Shown in pieces: positions 25,352 through 34,260 of a stretch of 64,000 nucleotides of DNA. Both the position numbers and the translations under genes were made by a program. This DNA is from Shewanella electrica. Its GTDB lineage: Bacteria; Pseudomonadota; Gammaproteobacteria; Enterobacterales; Shewanellaceae. Location of the stretch: the NCBI RefSeq assembly GCF_022321485.1, contig NZ_JAKOGG010000021.1, positions 1 to 64,000 of the forward strand, read 5' to 3'. Numbering within the stretch: the first letter of the stretch is position 1; every line of letters begins with the position of its first letter. The notes below the pieces were generated by a model. It worked only from the letters and a program-made list of their open reading frames with translations, was not told where the DNA came from and did not search any database.

Positions 25352-26530
25352 ATGCTATCAGAACAAGAGTTAGAACTGGCCTATTTGCTTGGCAAACCCT
25401 GCCGTAAACACTGCGGCAATGGCTTGTATTTACGCGTGACCAATCCCGGCAAAGCCACATGGGAAGTGCGCTATAGTTTGCAAGGCAAACGCCATTTTAT
25501 GACCTTGGATGGCGACGGTTATCCCGCCGTAAGCTTGGCCGATGCTCAGCTGAAAACGGCAGTGGTGAAGTTACAAATGGCCAAAGGTGGCGACCCATTA
25601 GCCGAGCGACAACAGCAAAAACCGAGCAAAATTGTGTCGGTGAATGACCTATTTCTTACTTGGTATGACGATGAGCAACTGCAACGCACCACCCAAAATA
25701 AGCCCTACCGTATTTTTGTACATGAGATAAAACCCCTGCTCGGCCGCGTCCCTTTAGCGGAAGTCACCCAACAAGATATTGCACTGTTGATCGGCAACAT
25801 TCAGCGCAGCGGTAGACCCAGTGTTGCCAACGAAGCGCTGCGTTATCTCAAACAACTGTTCCGTTTTGCCTGTGCCCAAAAGCTGTTGCCACTCAATCCA
25901 GCCGCCGGATTAACCCCCGCAGATTTTGACATTGCCAGCCAGCGACGCGAGCGAGTACTCAGCCTCGACGAACTGCAACAACTGTTTGGTGCACTTGAGC
26001 ACCCCGCCAACGGTATCGACCGCAGCTATCAGTTAGCGTTTCGGCTGTTATTAACCTTGGGCTTACGCAAGAAACAACTGCTCGACACACGCTGGCAGCA
26101 GCTCGATCTGCAACAGGGATGGTGGCAACTCAATGATGGGGAAAAACCACTCAGCGTGCCGTTAGCACCGGTGGTGATAGATTGGCTGACCGAACTAAAA
26201 CAGTTAAACGGTGCGACGGGTTATCTGTTTCCATCGCGCCACCGCAGCAAAGTCGCCAAGCCACTGTCGGCCGATACCCTGAGCCGTCTGCTGAAACAGA
26301 CAGCACAGCCGCTTAACTTTAGTGAGCCATTTGTACTGGATGATTTTCGCCGCACCACCAAGCAACTGTTAGTAGATCAGTTAGGTGTATCAATGGAATT
26401 AGCGCAGCGCTGTTTAGGGCAGAAAACCGCCAGCGGCGGTGTGGTAGTCGCCGCTGAGCAAGATGTAGCGCAGCGGCGACAGGCATTAAACGACTATGCG
26501 GCGTTATTGGTCAATACGTTAGGCTGGTGA
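25352..26530 (+). CDS. Tyrosine-recombinase-like protein lacking catalytic residues
   Basis: This 392-residue protein has the layout of P4-type integrases. An N-terminal DUF4102-like arm domain covers about 1-95 (GNGLYLRVTNPGKATWEVRYSLQGKRHFMTLG-like text), a SAM-like core-binding domain about 100-185, and a catalytic fold about 205-390. The first catalytic Arg (GLRKK) and the second (DDFRRT) are present. The usual HxxR His is Asp, the LGH His is Gln (LGQKT), and the region that should hold the nucleophilic Tyr reads VVVAAEQDVAQRR, with Val at the aligned position. The frame is intact. No prophage, tRNA or att site is adjacent. It may be a retained DNA-binding relic rather than an active integrase. 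Confidence 0.8.
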   Translation: MLSEQELELAYLLGKPCRKHCGNGLYLRVTNPGKATWEVRYSLQGKRHFMTLDGDGYPAVSLADAQLKTAVVKLQMAKGGDPLAERQQQKPSKIVSVNDLFLTWYDDEQLQRTTQNKPYRIFVHEIKPLLGRVPLAEVTQQDIALLIGNIQRSGRPSVANEALRYLKQLFRFACAQKLLPLNPAAGLTPADFDIASQRRERVLSLDELQQLFGALEHPANGIDRSYQLAFRLLLTLGLRKKQLLDTRWQQLDLQQGWWQLNDGEKPLSVPLAPVVIDWLTELKQLNGATGYLFPSRHRSKVAKPLSADTLSRLLKQTAQPLNFSEPFVLDDFRRTTKQLLVDQLGVSMELAQRCLGQKTASGGVVVAAEQDVAQRRQALNDYAALLVNTLGW

Positions 26531-26683
26531 CATACGCCATAACAACATAGCGCCAGCAAGCAGCAGTAAAGTGCCACAAATCACTACCGCAGTTAACAAT
26601 GGTGACTGGCGCATTGATTGCCATAACGCTTTAACAGGTGGCGAGGGTAACGCACATAACAAACTTTCCAGTAATGCACTCAT
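26519..26683 (-). CDS. Small single-pass membrane protein (54 residues)
   Basis: This short frame begins MSALLESLLCALPSPP and contains one strong membrane helix (about residues 29-48; LLTAVVICGTLLLLAGAMLL), ending WRMSPA. AGGGA lies 6 bases before its ATG. The start follows the VOC protein's stop by 8 bases, so the two form an operon. Its 3' end overlaps the recombinase-like gene on the other strand by 12 bases. The function is unknown. Confidence 0.62.
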   Translation of the reverse strand: MSALLESLLCALPSPPVKALWQSMRQSPLLTAVVICGTLLLLAGAMLLWRMSPA

Positions 26684-26691
26684 ATGCATCC

Positions 26692-27048
26692 CTAAACCAC
26701 CGCATTTGACCAGACGGCGAACTCATTCCCGCTAGGTTCGACAAAGTGAAACCGACGACCACCGGGAAAGGTAAAGATTGCTTTCACCACTTGTCCGCCG
26801 TTGCCTTCAACCTTCTCTAACGTCTCTTCCAAATTATCGCTGTAGAACACTAATAGCGCGCCACCATTGGCGGTTTGACTCGCCATCTCAGCGTAATAGA
26901 AACCGCCTTCTAGCCCTTGGTTATCAAACGCAGTGTACTCTGGCCCATAATCCACAAACTGCCAGCCGAACACCGCGCTAAAGAACGCTTTAGTTGCCGC
27001 TAAATCTTTGGCGGCAAACTCCACATAATTCAGTTTTTCGTGTTCCAT
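26692..27048 (-). CDS. VOC (glyoxalase/bleomycin-resistance-type) family protein
   Basis: This protein of about 118 residues starts at MEHEKLNYVEFAAKDLAATKAFF; this ATG (27048) has GAGGCG in front of it and is preferred over one 12 bases upstream. It has two beta-alpha-beta-beta-beta motifs typical of VOC proteins (FFSAVFGWQFVDYGPEYTAF and FPGGRRFHFVEPSGNEFAVW). The EPSGNE motif supplies a likely metal-binding Glu. The substrate is unknown. It is followed by a small membrane-protein gene. Confidence 0.88.
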   Translation of the reverse strand: MEHEKLNYVEFAAKDLAATKAFFSAVFGWQFVDYGPEYTAFDNQGLEGGFYYAEMASQTANGGALLVFYSDNLEETLEKVEGNGGQVVKAIFTFPGGRRFHFVEPSGNEFAVWSNAVV

Positions 27049-27113
27049 CACGCGCCTCATACTGTTGGGGTTACTGATGCTTCAAGCTACACGCTGTAGC
27101 AAATTTGTCCATT

Positions 27114-27136
27114 AAAAAAGCAGGCAATGCCTGCTT
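27114..27136 (-). terminator. Rho-independent terminator
   Basis: On the minus strand AAGCAGGC pairs with GCCTGCTT and is followed by six T residues. It lies after the metL terminator in the same reading direction and insulates the VOC gene from metBL read-through. Confidence 0.78.
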
Positions 27137-27204
27137 TGAGGAATCACATACGACGCGCAACAATCTCAATGCAAGCGGCGGCGGCTTAGCGCTATTTCAG
27201 AAAG

Positions 27205-27232
27205 CAAAAAGGCTCCACTGGGGAGCCTTTTA
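27205..27232 (-). terminator. Terminator of metB-metL
   Basis: On the minus strand AAAGGCTCC pairs with GGAGCCTTT and is followed by a T run. It starts about 16 bases after the metL stop. Confidence 0.88.
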
Positions 27233-27247
27233 AAACATTTTGATAAC

Positions 27248-29641
27248 TTAATCTTGCAGTAGATCTTTACAAATCTGCACTAGATCAGATTGCACCGCAG
27301 CGGCGGTGACTTCACGGCCCGCGCCCGGCCCTCGGATAATCAATGGATTACCTTGGTAGAAGGCACTGCGGATAACAAATACGTTATCGCCTGGGGTTAA
27401 GTTGGCGTAAGGATGCGAGCTTTCCACCCATTGCAGAGCCACTTCGGCCACCAGCTTATCACCGGAGCGATCTAGCGCGGCCACATAACGCAGTGCTTTA
27501 CCTTGTTCGCTAGCGGCGGCAAATTGCTGCGCCAAATCGTCATCCATTTCCGACATGCGGCTGAGGAATTCATCCAAGGTGACGTCCACCAGCTGTGGTG
27601 GCACTAAGGAACTCAGTTGGATATCTTCCAACTCCAGCTCAAGCCCAATTTCACGGGCGAGGATCAACAGCTTACGCTGCATATCTCGGCCGGAGAGATC
27701 ATCGCGCGGATCGGGCTCGGTGATGCCCAGCGCTTTGGCCTCTAATACCAGCTCTGAGAACGGTTTCACGCCATCATACTGCTCGAACAACCAACACAAG
27801 GTACCGGAGAAGATACCGCCAATGGCCGCGACCGAATCGCCACTGTTGTGCAGGTCATTCAACGCGTGTTGAATGGGCAAACCCGCTCCACAACTGGCGT
27901 TATAACGCCAAAACAGTCGGCGATTGCTAAGCATCTGCTTCAGCTCGCGATAGAAAGTTAACGGGCCAGAGCCAGCCAACTTGTTAGCACTGACCATATG
28001 AATACCACGGCTGAAAAACTCCGGATATTGCAGTGTCAGCGCCGCACTGGCACTGATGTCGAGTGCAACTAACTCATCGGCGGTCAGGGTTTCAATTCGC
28101 TCAAACAGATGTTCGTATTGATACGGTGAGCCTTCTTTTGCCATGCGTTCTTGCCAATCGCTCGCGCTGATACCTTCGTCATCGACCAACGCTTCACTGG
28201 AACGCACAATGCCAACCAGTTCAACTTGCGCTTCTAACTCACGGCTCAGGCGCTTTTGCGCTTGTTCAAATAAGGTCAACCAAGCTTCGCCGATGTTACC
28301 CACGCCCAGCACAATAATGCCGATACGTTTACGCGGGCCAGCGCAGCGGCGATGGACTTTTTGCGTCAGCAATGCCACCTGCCCTTGCGGTACCAGCGTG
28401 ACTAAACTCAAGTCGTCTTGATACAGCGGCCGTGCATCGCGGCTCAACAGGCGTGCAAAACTGCGGCGATATTGCGATGCCGCGCTGCTGACCAAGGCCA
28501 CGAGACCAAAGCCCAAATGCTCGTGTACATCGCTGATGTGCAGCTCTGCCGCCACGTTGTTCAACAAGGTTTGCACCTGTTTACGCAGTTCGGCGGTAAA
28601 CACGATTTCATGGCGGTATTTGCTGTGTTGCCAATGCGCTAGCGGCTGTAATCCCGCAGCATTTAATGCATCCAGCAGCGCATCCCATGCGCCATCAAGT
28701 TGCAGCGAGACTGACAACACTTGATCTAAGTTGGTCACCACTGGCGCGCTGGCGGCGTCACTCTGTGGCGTGACCAAGGTAAAGCCTGTTTGTGGCGCAT
28801 AGCTGGAGCGCACCGCCAAGCTGACTTGGGTATCAAACAGCGGTTGCAGTGTACGCGAGTGCAGCACTGGCGAGCCTAAGCGCGCGAGGCGGTCGGCTTC
28901 AGCCAATGACATGGTTTTCAGTAATTTCGCTCCTTGGATCTTATTCGGGTCGGCGTTAAACACCCCTTCCACGTCGGTCCAAATGGTGACACGATCGATA
29001 TCCGCTAAGCTGGCGATCAAAGTGGCGCTGAAGTCGGAGCCATTACGGCCGAGCAGCAGCGTTTCGCCGTGGGGATTGGCGCAGATAAAACCGGTGATCA
29101 CCAAACGTTCATCGGGATGTTCAACCAGCACTTTTTGTACCGCTTGACGTGACTCGGCATCGCGGATTTTCGGTACGGCGCCTTCATCGGCCACCAGCAA
29201 TTGGCGTGCGTCGATGTTCGAAGCTGCAACACCCGATTCGCGCAGTAAGGCCGCCATCAAACGGGCGGACCAACGCTCGCCAAAGCTGACCACTTCGTTA
29301 CATTGGTAGTCGCTTAATTCGGCCAGTTGTAACAGCGTGGTGAGTTGGGCGCGATCGGTGCTTAGACGTTCACGCAACTGGCGGGCTTGTTCGGCGCCCA
29401 GCAGTTGTTCAATGAGGTTTTGCTGATAGTTCATCAGCACTTGCAGCTCTTCTAACCATAATTGGCCCGCTTCGCGCAGTGCCAACAGTTTGTAGAGGAA
29501 GTTAGTGGTTTTGCCTGCTGCGGACACCACAATCAAATCGTCTGGGCGTCCATGAGTGAGCAGGATATGCGCTACGCGGCGGTAGCAATCTGGATCTGCC
29601 AGACTTGAACCGCCAAATTTGTGTAAGTGACTACGCGCCAT
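27248..29641 (-). CDS. metL: Bifunctional aspartokinase II / homoserine dehydrogenase II
   Basis: This 797-residue protein starts MARSHLHKFGGSSLAD, the aspartokinase signature. The kinase domain spans about 1-280 (LLLGRNGSDFSATLIASL, TIWTDVEGVF), a regulatory linker about 280-435, and homoserine dehydrogenase about 440-790 (IGIIVLGVGNIGEAWL for NAD(P) binding; GIFSGTLCWLFEQYDG; DPRDDLSGRDMQRKLLILAREIG). It catalyses the first and third steps from aspartate towards methionine and threonine. It follows metB by 20 bases with a TTGGAG ribosome-binding site, giving a metB-metL operon repressed by MetJ. Confidence 0.96.
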   Translation of the reverse strand: MARSHLHKFGGSSLADPDCYRRVAHILLTHGRPDDLIVVSAAGKTTNFLYKLLALREAGQLWLEELQVLMNYQQNLIEQLLGAEQARQLRERLSTDRAQLTTLLQLAELSDYQCNEVVSFGERWSARLMAALLRESGVAASNIDARQLLVADEGAVPKIRDAESRQAVQKVLVEHPDERLVITGFICANPHGETLLLGRNGSDFSATLIASLADIDRVTIWTDVEGVFNADPNKIQGAKLLKTMSLAEADRLARLGSPVLHSRTLQPLFDTQVSLAVRSSYAPQTGFTLVTPQSDAASAPVVTNLDQVLSVSLQLDGAWDALLDALNAAGLQPLAHWQHSKYRHEIVFTAELRKQVQTLLNNVAAELHISDVHEHLGFGLVALVSSAASQYRRSFARLLSRDARPLYQDDLSLVTLVPQGQVALLTQKVHRRCAGPRKRIGIIVLGVGNIGEAWLTLFEQAQKRLSRELEAQVELVGIVRSSEALVDDEGISASDWQERMAKEGSPYQYEHLFERIETLTADELVALDISASAALTLQYPEFFSRGIHMVSANKLAGSGPLTFYRELKQMLSNRRLFWRYNASCGAGLPIQHALNDLHNSGDSVAAIGGIFSGTLCWLFEQYDGVKPFSELVLEAKALGITEPDPRDDLSGRDMQRKLLILAREIGLELELEDIQLSSLVPPQLVDVTLDEFLSRMSEMDDDLAQQFAAASEQGKALRYVAALDRSGDKLVAEVALQWVESSHPYANLTPGDNVFVIRSAFYQGNPLIIRGPGAGREVTAAAVQSDLVQICKDLLQD

Positions 29642-29661
29642 TTAAATGAGTGCTCCAATAA

Positions 29662-30822
29662 TCAACAGGCTGCCACGGCAGCTAAACCTGCGGCAATATC
29701 ATTCAGTAGATCTTGCGAATCTTCAATCCCTACAGACATGCGGATCAAGGTTTCTTTAATGCCCGCTTCGGCGCGTGCTTCTGGCGCCATCGCTCGGTGG
29801 GTCATGGTAGCAGGCACGGCCACTAAACTCTCCACGCCACCTAAACTTTCTGCAATTGAAAAATAGTTGAGTGCGCCCAAAAATGCGCTCACTTCCGCTT
29901 CACCACCTTTCAGCTCAAAACTAAGCATGGCGCCGAAACCTTGCTGTTGTTTAGCGGCAATGTCATGGCCGGGATGGTCTTTCAACCCTGGGTAGTACAC
30001 TTTGGTGACTTGTTCGCTAGCATTCAACAGCTCAACAATTTTTTGGGCGTTGGCTTGGTGTTCGCGTACCCGCAGCGCCATAGTGCGCAAACCGCGCAGG
30101 GTGAGATAACTGTCAAACGCGCCGCCAGTCAAACCTAAGGTATTGGACCACCAGTGCAACAAGTCAGACACTTCAGCATCTTTGGCAACCGCAGCGCCGC
30201 CAATCACATCACTGTGGCCGTTGATATATTTGGTGGTGGAATGCACCACGATATCGGCACCGAGCGTTAATGGCTGTTGCAGCGCGGGTGATAAAAAGGT
30301 GTTGTCGGCCACCAGCAGCGCACCAACTTTGTGGCTTTCCGCCGCCATAAAGGCGATATCGACCACCCGCACTAACGGGTTGGATGGTGTTTCAATCCAC
30401 ACCATTTTAGGTTGTTGTGCAAATGCGTCGGCCACCGCTTTGGCATCGGTTTGGTCAATCACCAACAGTTTAAAGTTGCCTTTTTTGGCAAGGTTGATGA
30501 ATAAGCGATAACTACCGCCGTAACAGTCGTGCGGCACCACTAACAGATCTTGCGGCCCCAACAGGCTAGTGACCAAAGTAATGGCCGCCATGCCGCTGGC
30601 GGTGATGACGCCAGGGCAACCCCGTTCCAGCTCACCGAGCGCATCACCAAGAATTGAACGGGTGGGATTACCGGAACGGCTGTAGTCAAACGCGCGTGGC
30701 GTTTTGTGACCATCAAAGGCATAGTTAGTCGACAGATAAATCGGCGGAACGACGGCGCCATGCTGAGTATCGGATTCAATCCCCTGACGGACCGCTGCTG
30801 TTGCTATTTTCCGCTCTGTCAT
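29662..30822 (-). CDS. metB: Cystathionine gamma-synthase
   Basis: This 386-residue PLP enzyme joins O-succinylhomoserine and cysteine into cystathionine. Signatures are YSRSGNPTR, SGMAAI, VVADNTFLSPALQQP and VVHSTTKYINGHSDVIGG with the PLP lysine, plus the C-terminal SLGGVESL and RMSVGIED. AAGGAG precedes the ATG. It leads metB-metL and is divergent from metJ, with MetJ boxes between them. Confidence 0.96.
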   Translation of the reverse strand: MTERKIATAAVRQGIESDTQHGAVVPPIYLSTNYAFDGHKTPRAFDYSRSGNPTRSILGDALGELERGCPGVITASGMAAITLVTSLLGPQDLLVVPHDCYGGSYRLFINLAKKGNFKLLVIDQTDAKAVADAFAQQPKMVWIETPSNPLVRVVDIAFMAAESHKVGALLVADNTFLSPALQQPLTLGADIVVHSTTKYINGHSDVIGGAAVAKDAEVSDLLHWWSNTLGLTGGAFDSYLTLRGLRTMALRVREHQANAQKIVELLNASEQVTKVYYPGLKDHPGHDIAAKQQQGFGAMLSFELKGGEAEVSAFLGALNYFSIAESLGGVESLVAVPATMTHRAMAPEARAEAGIKETLIRMSVGIEDSQDLLNDIAAGLAAVAAC

Positions 30823-30858
30823 TTTCGACTCCTTTGCAATCTGGATGACATCATGATT

Positions 30859-30929
30859 AGATGTCTGGACGGCTAAATTCTACCAAGCTAGTCACTATCG
30901 TCAATAGGCATATAGACGTTTAGACATCC
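30859..30929. promoter_or_regulatory. MetJ operators between metB and metJ
   Basis: Two pairs of MET boxes are visible: AGATGTCT-GGACGGCT at 30859-30874 and AGACGTTT-AGACATCC at 30914-30929. Each resembles tandem AGACGTCT. The region lies between divergent metB and metJ, as in E. coli, so both repression of metBL and autoregulation of metJ are expected. Confidence 0.88.
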
Positions 30930-31038
30930 AAAAGTATAGAATTCCATGAGTAAGCACAGTTTTTTGCCTGCCGAGATTTGACTGTGCTGGGCAAGGGGTT
31001 AAAATCTGCGGCGATTTTAAGATATAGCAGGTGCAACG

Positions 31039-31353
31039 ATGACTGAATGGAACGGAGAATACATCAGCCCATACGCTGAGCACGGCAAGAAAAACGAACA
31101 GGTGAAAAAAATCACTGTCTCGATTCCGCTCAAAGTGTTGAAGATTCTCACTGATGAACGTACTCGCAGACAAGTGAATAACCTGCGTCATGCCACAAAC
31201 AGCGAACTGTTGTGTGAAGCCTTCCTGCATGCGTACACCGGCCAGCCACTGCCAAACGATGAAGATCTATCAAAAGATCTGCCCGATAGCATTCCCGCTG
31301 AAGCCAAACGCATGATGGATGAGATGGGCATTGAATGGGAAGAGTTAGAATAA
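31039..31353 (+). CDS. metJ: Methionine repressor MetJ
   Basis: This 104-residue ribbon-helix-helix repressor is nearly the length of E. coli MetJ and is very similar through [20 protein letters not shown] (about 7-26) and [20 protein letters not shown]. The beta-ribbon KKITVSIP reads the MET box. S-adenosylmethionine is the known corepressor. It is divergent from metB-metL. A hairpin lies between it and the following transporter. Confidence 0.97.
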   Translation: MTEWNGEYISPYAEHGKKNEQVKKITVSIPLKVLKILTDERTRRQVNNLRHATNSELLCEAFLHAYTGQPLPNDEDLSKDLPDSIPAEAKRMMDEMGIEWEELE

Positions 31354-31361
31354 GCTAAGAG

Positions 31362-31385
31362 GAAGCGGAGGAATTTGGCCGCTTC
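31362..31385 (+). terminator. Hairpin between metJ and transporter gene
   Basis: GAAGCGG (31362-31368) pairs with CCGCTTC (31379-31385) across a 10-base loop. There is no T tract, so termination would be weak. It starts 9 bases after the metJ stop and lies in the leader of the next gene. Confidence 0.4.
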
Positions 31386-31397
31386 ACCTTCCCTACC

Positions 31398-32132
31398 ATG
31401 CTGCAACTTATCGATCCCACCATACTGTTACTCGCCTCGCTGGTGATTTTTGTCGGCGCCATTACTCAAAGCCTGATTGGTTTTGGGCTCGCAGTGGTAT
31501 CCGCCCCACTGCTCTACATTATCGATCCAGAACTGGTGCCCGTGCCGGTGATTCTGATGGGCTTCTCCATCTCACTACTGACCTTGATGCGCGAACGCGG
31601 CAACTTAGAGTTTAACGGGCTGCAATGGGGTTTGCTTGGCCGCATTCCCGGTGGCTTAATTGGCGCGGCGCTACTGTTGATTGCCCCGCAAGCAATATTA
31701 GGCTTGATCATCGCTGCCATTGTGGCAATTGCGCTGTGGCTCAGCATCAAACGCTACCAAGCGCCGGTGAACCGTTGCAGCATTACGGTGGCCGGGATAT
31801 TTTCCGGTATCTTTGGCACCATTGCCGGTATTGGTGGCCCACCGATGGCGCTGCTGCTCACCGGCCGCGATGCGGGCAAATTCCGCGCCGCGCTGTCCGC
31901 CTTTTTTGCGCTGAGCAGTTTGATCAGCTTAGTGATCTTATTCGCCGTCGGTAAATTGCAGTTGCATCACCTACTGCTGGCCGCGTTGTTATTGCCTGCG
32001 GTGTTTATCGGCTTTTGGCTGTCTAATTTTATCGTGCCTTACGTGGACCGCCGCCGCACCCGCCAATTTACCCTCTGCTTATGTGCCGTCAATGTGTTGG
32101 TGCTGGTGATCAAGTCCGTCTATAGCTGGTAA
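31398..32132 (+). CDS. TauE/SafE-family sulfite/organosulfonate exporter-like protein
   Basis: This 244-residue membrane protein has about eight helices in two homologous halves. Family motifs are GAITQSLIGFGLAVVSAPLL and GIFGTIAGIGGPPMALLL. TauE/SafE proteins are linked to export of sulfite, sulfoacetate or similar anions. It follows metJ by 44 bases, so read-through cotranscription is possible but a hairpin intervenes. The substrate is not predictable. Confidence 0.88.
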   Translation: MLQLIDPTILLLASLVIFVGAITQSLIGFGLAVVSAPLLYIIDPELVPVPVILMGFSISLLTLMRERGNLEFNGLQWGLLGRIPGGLIGAALLLIAPQAILGLIIAAIVAIALWLSIKRYQAPVNRCSITVAGIFSGIFGTIAGIGGPPMALLLTGRDAGKFRAALSAFFALSSLISLVILFAVGKLQLHHLLLAALLLPAVFIGFWLSNFIVPYVDRRRTRQFTLCLCAVNVLVLVIKSVYSW

Positions 32133-32339
32133 TGCTGCCCAGTTGTGTCAACGCCACCTGCTTTGCTGGCGACGATATGCGCGATAAGACAATCCGTCCC
32201 AGTGATATAGCAAGTTGTCCTATTCTCTTAGGATAAACATGGACAATTGCCGTCAATTAGGGATTTAAGCGAGTACGCAACCCCTCAAAATTGGCACTAT
32301 ACTTGCCGTGTCGCACTATCTTTTTCAACGGCAACCTCT

Positions 32340-33479
32340 ATGACGCAAGCTGCCAATAGCGCACCAGCCAGCAGACAATTTTTAGCAGAACTCACCGGCG
32401 CTTTCGCCGATCTAGGGACTTTCTTGCCGTTAGTGCTCGGCCTGATCGCGCTTAATCAGTTTTCTCCGCAAGGGATCTTTCTCGGTTTTGGCCTGTTTTG
32501 TATCGCCGTGGCGCTGTTCTATCGCCGCCCGATTCCGGTACAACCGATGAAGGTGATCTCGGCGCTGGTCATCGCCCAAGGGCTTAGCCCCGGCATGATG
32601 CAAGCCAGTGCCATGTTGATGGGCCTGATCTTATTGGCGTTGGCATTCAGTGGCGCCATCGAATGGTTGGCGCGGCAGGTGTCACAAGCGATTGCCACCG
32701 GCATTCAATTTGCCATCGGCCTGCAACTGTTATGGATTGGCGCCAAGATGATGTCGGTGTCGCCGTGGATTGGCTTTGGTGCCTTTGCCATCATCTTCCT
32801 GTCACGCTTTTTACCATGGCATTATCTGGCGATGCCGCTAGTGCTGGTCGGCGGCATGGCTTGGCAGTACAGCCACGGCAGCGATGCCAGTTTCACCTTT
32901 AACGATACGCCGTGGCAGCTAGGTTGGCCCGTGCTTGGTGAATGGCAGAGTGCGCTCACCTTATTGGTATTGCCGCAGTTAGCATTGACGCTCACCAATG
33001 CGGTGATTGCCTCATCAATGATTGCGCGGGAGAAATTCCCCGACGACGCCGCTAAGTTTACCCCCAAAGCCTTTGCTACCAGCTCAGGGCTGGCCAATCT
33101 GTTACTCGCACCACTGGGGGCAATGTCGATGTGTCATGGCGCTGGCGGCCTAGTAGCGCAATACCATTTTGGTGCGCGCCGCCTGTGGGCACCGCTGATT
33201 TTTGGCGGTTTCTGTTTACTGGTGGCACTGTGTTGGGGCGAGAATGTGGCTTGGCTGCTAAGTTTGATCCCCATGGCGGTGTTGGGCAGTTTGTTATCTA
33301 CTGCGGGTTTGCAGCTAGCTTGGTCACGCCGACTGCTTGATGGACGACCGTTTTGTATGCTGGTGATTGCGATAACGGCGAGTATCAGCTTATTTGTTAA
33401 TGCCGCCGCAGGCTTAGCGGCAGGATTAATACTCGAGTTTCTGCGCCGCCGCTGGCATATCGTTGCCTCATTGCGTTGA
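32340..33479 (+). CDS. MOT1/SulP-like sulfate or molybdate transporter
   Basis: This protein of about 379 residues from ATG 32340 is preferred over a TTG 93 bases upstream, because the conserved region begins shortly after (AELTGAFADLGTFLPLVLGL). That opening and PVQPMKVISALVIAQGL are typical of the MOT1 molybdate-transporter branch of the SulP superfamily. About ten membrane helices follow, including GAMSMCHGAGGLVAQYHFGAR, another family signature. It lies beside a TauE-type anion exporter. Molybdate is the likelier substrate, but sulfate cannot be excluded. Confidence 0.87.
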   Translation: MTQAANSAPASRQFLAELTGAFADLGTFLPLVLGLIALNQFSPQGIFLGFGLFCIAVALFYRRPIPVQPMKVISALVIAQGLSPGMMQASAMLMGLILLALAFSGAIEWLARQVSQAIATGIQFAIGLQLLWIGAKMMSVSPWIGFGAFAIIFLSRFLPWHYLAMPLVLVGGMAWQYSHGSDASFTFNDTPWQLGWPVLGEWQSALTLLVLPQLALTLTNAVIASSMIAREKFPDDAAKFTPKAFATSSGLANLLLAPLGAMSMCHGAGGLVAQYHFGARRLWAPLIFGGFCLLVALCWGENVAWLLSLIPMAVLGSLLSTAGLQLAWSRRLLDGRPFCMLVIAITASISLFVNAAAGLAAGLILEFLRRRWHIVASLR

Positions 33480-33495
33480 TAGCGACTTAAAAACT

Positions 33496-33515
33496 AAGGC
33501 CGCGAATGCGGCCTT
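33496..33515. terminator. Hairpin between convergent genes
   Basis: AAGGCCGC pairs perfectly with GCGGCCTT across a GAAT loop. Only short T stretches flank it. The position between two convergent genes fits a shared terminator. Confidence 0.6.
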
Positions 33516-33538
33516 GCTGATGGTTAGCAGACAAGCGC

Positions 33539-34090
33539 TTAGGCTTGCAACAGTTGCAGCACCTCAGCCGTGGTGCCGGTTTCGCCCAATTTGGGGAAAA
33601 TACGTTGCACGCTGTTGTGGTGCGTATCGATATTCAGATCGGTAATCGCATCCACGGCGATAGTGACGTGATAACCCAGTTCAAACGCTTGGCGCGCAGT
33701 GGATTCAACGCCGATAGCAGTGGCAATCCCGACCACCACCACTTGGGTCACACCTTGTGCTTGCAGTTGTTGGTGCAGATCGGTGTTGATGAACGCGCCC
33801 CAGTTAGGTTTGGTGATCAGCATATCGCTGGCTTGAACGTTCAGCTCTGGGAGCAACTTGGCAAATTCATCAGAGTATTTGCCGCCGACACCGAGATCCG
33901 TGCGGCCAGCAGGCGCCGCGTCCACATTCACTAACACAACCGGTTGCTGTTTGGCACGAAAGGCGTTGATCAAGCTAACGCATTGGTCGATGACGGGTTG
34001 TACCGGATGACACAGCGGCAGTTGTACGATGCCATGTTGTAGATCGATAACAATAAGCGCGGTTTTCGCGTCGAGTTGAGTGACAGGCAT
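33539..34090 (-). CDS. Isochorismatase-family hydrolase (Cys-less branch)
   Basis: This protein of about 183 residues starts at ATG 34090, where AAGGTGG is well placed; the upstream TTG start is unlikely. It has the cysteine-hydrolase fold: LIVIDLQ with Asp16, ITKPNWGAF with the conserved Lys, and GIATAIGVESTARQAFELGYHV. In most relatives the last region has Cys before Val; here it is Gly, as in a widespread group of unassigned hydrolases. Thioester-type cysteine chemistry is therefore not expected. The substrate is unknown. Confidence 0.85.
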   Translation of the reverse strand: MPVTQLDAKTALIVIDLQHGIVQLPLCHPVQPVIDQCVSLINAFRAKQQPVVLVNVDAAPAGRTDLGVGGKYSDEFAKLLPELNVQASDMLITKPNWGAFINTDLHQQLQAQGVTQVVVVGIATAIGVESTARQAFELGYHVTIAVDAITDLNIDTHHNSVQRIFPKLGETGTTAEVLQLLQA

Positions 34091-34215
34091 GGTGACCACC
34101 TTTTTATTCAATGAATCGAGGCGCCGTTATACCCTATTGGCGGCCGAACACGCCAGTGTTGCCGCGGTTGATGAAGCAGGTTTAATCCCGCGTTTGCCGA
34201 TAATCGTACCAACGA

Positions 34216-34241
34216 AACAGGCCCACCAAAGTGAGCCTGTT
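34216..34241 (-). terminator. Probable terminator of the phosphatase lipoprotein gene
   Basis: An interrupted 11-bp inverted repeat (AACAGGCcCAC / GTGaGCCTGTT) lies 20 bases after the stop codon on the minus strand. The following T run is short and interrupted. Confidence 0.55.
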
Positions 34242-34260
34242 GTTCATCGAAACGTTAAAG

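Noticed and set aside
25352-26530. Prophage or genomic island boundary at the integrase-like gene
   Set aside because: No phage genes, tRNA or direct repeats flank it, and the catalytic residues are missing.
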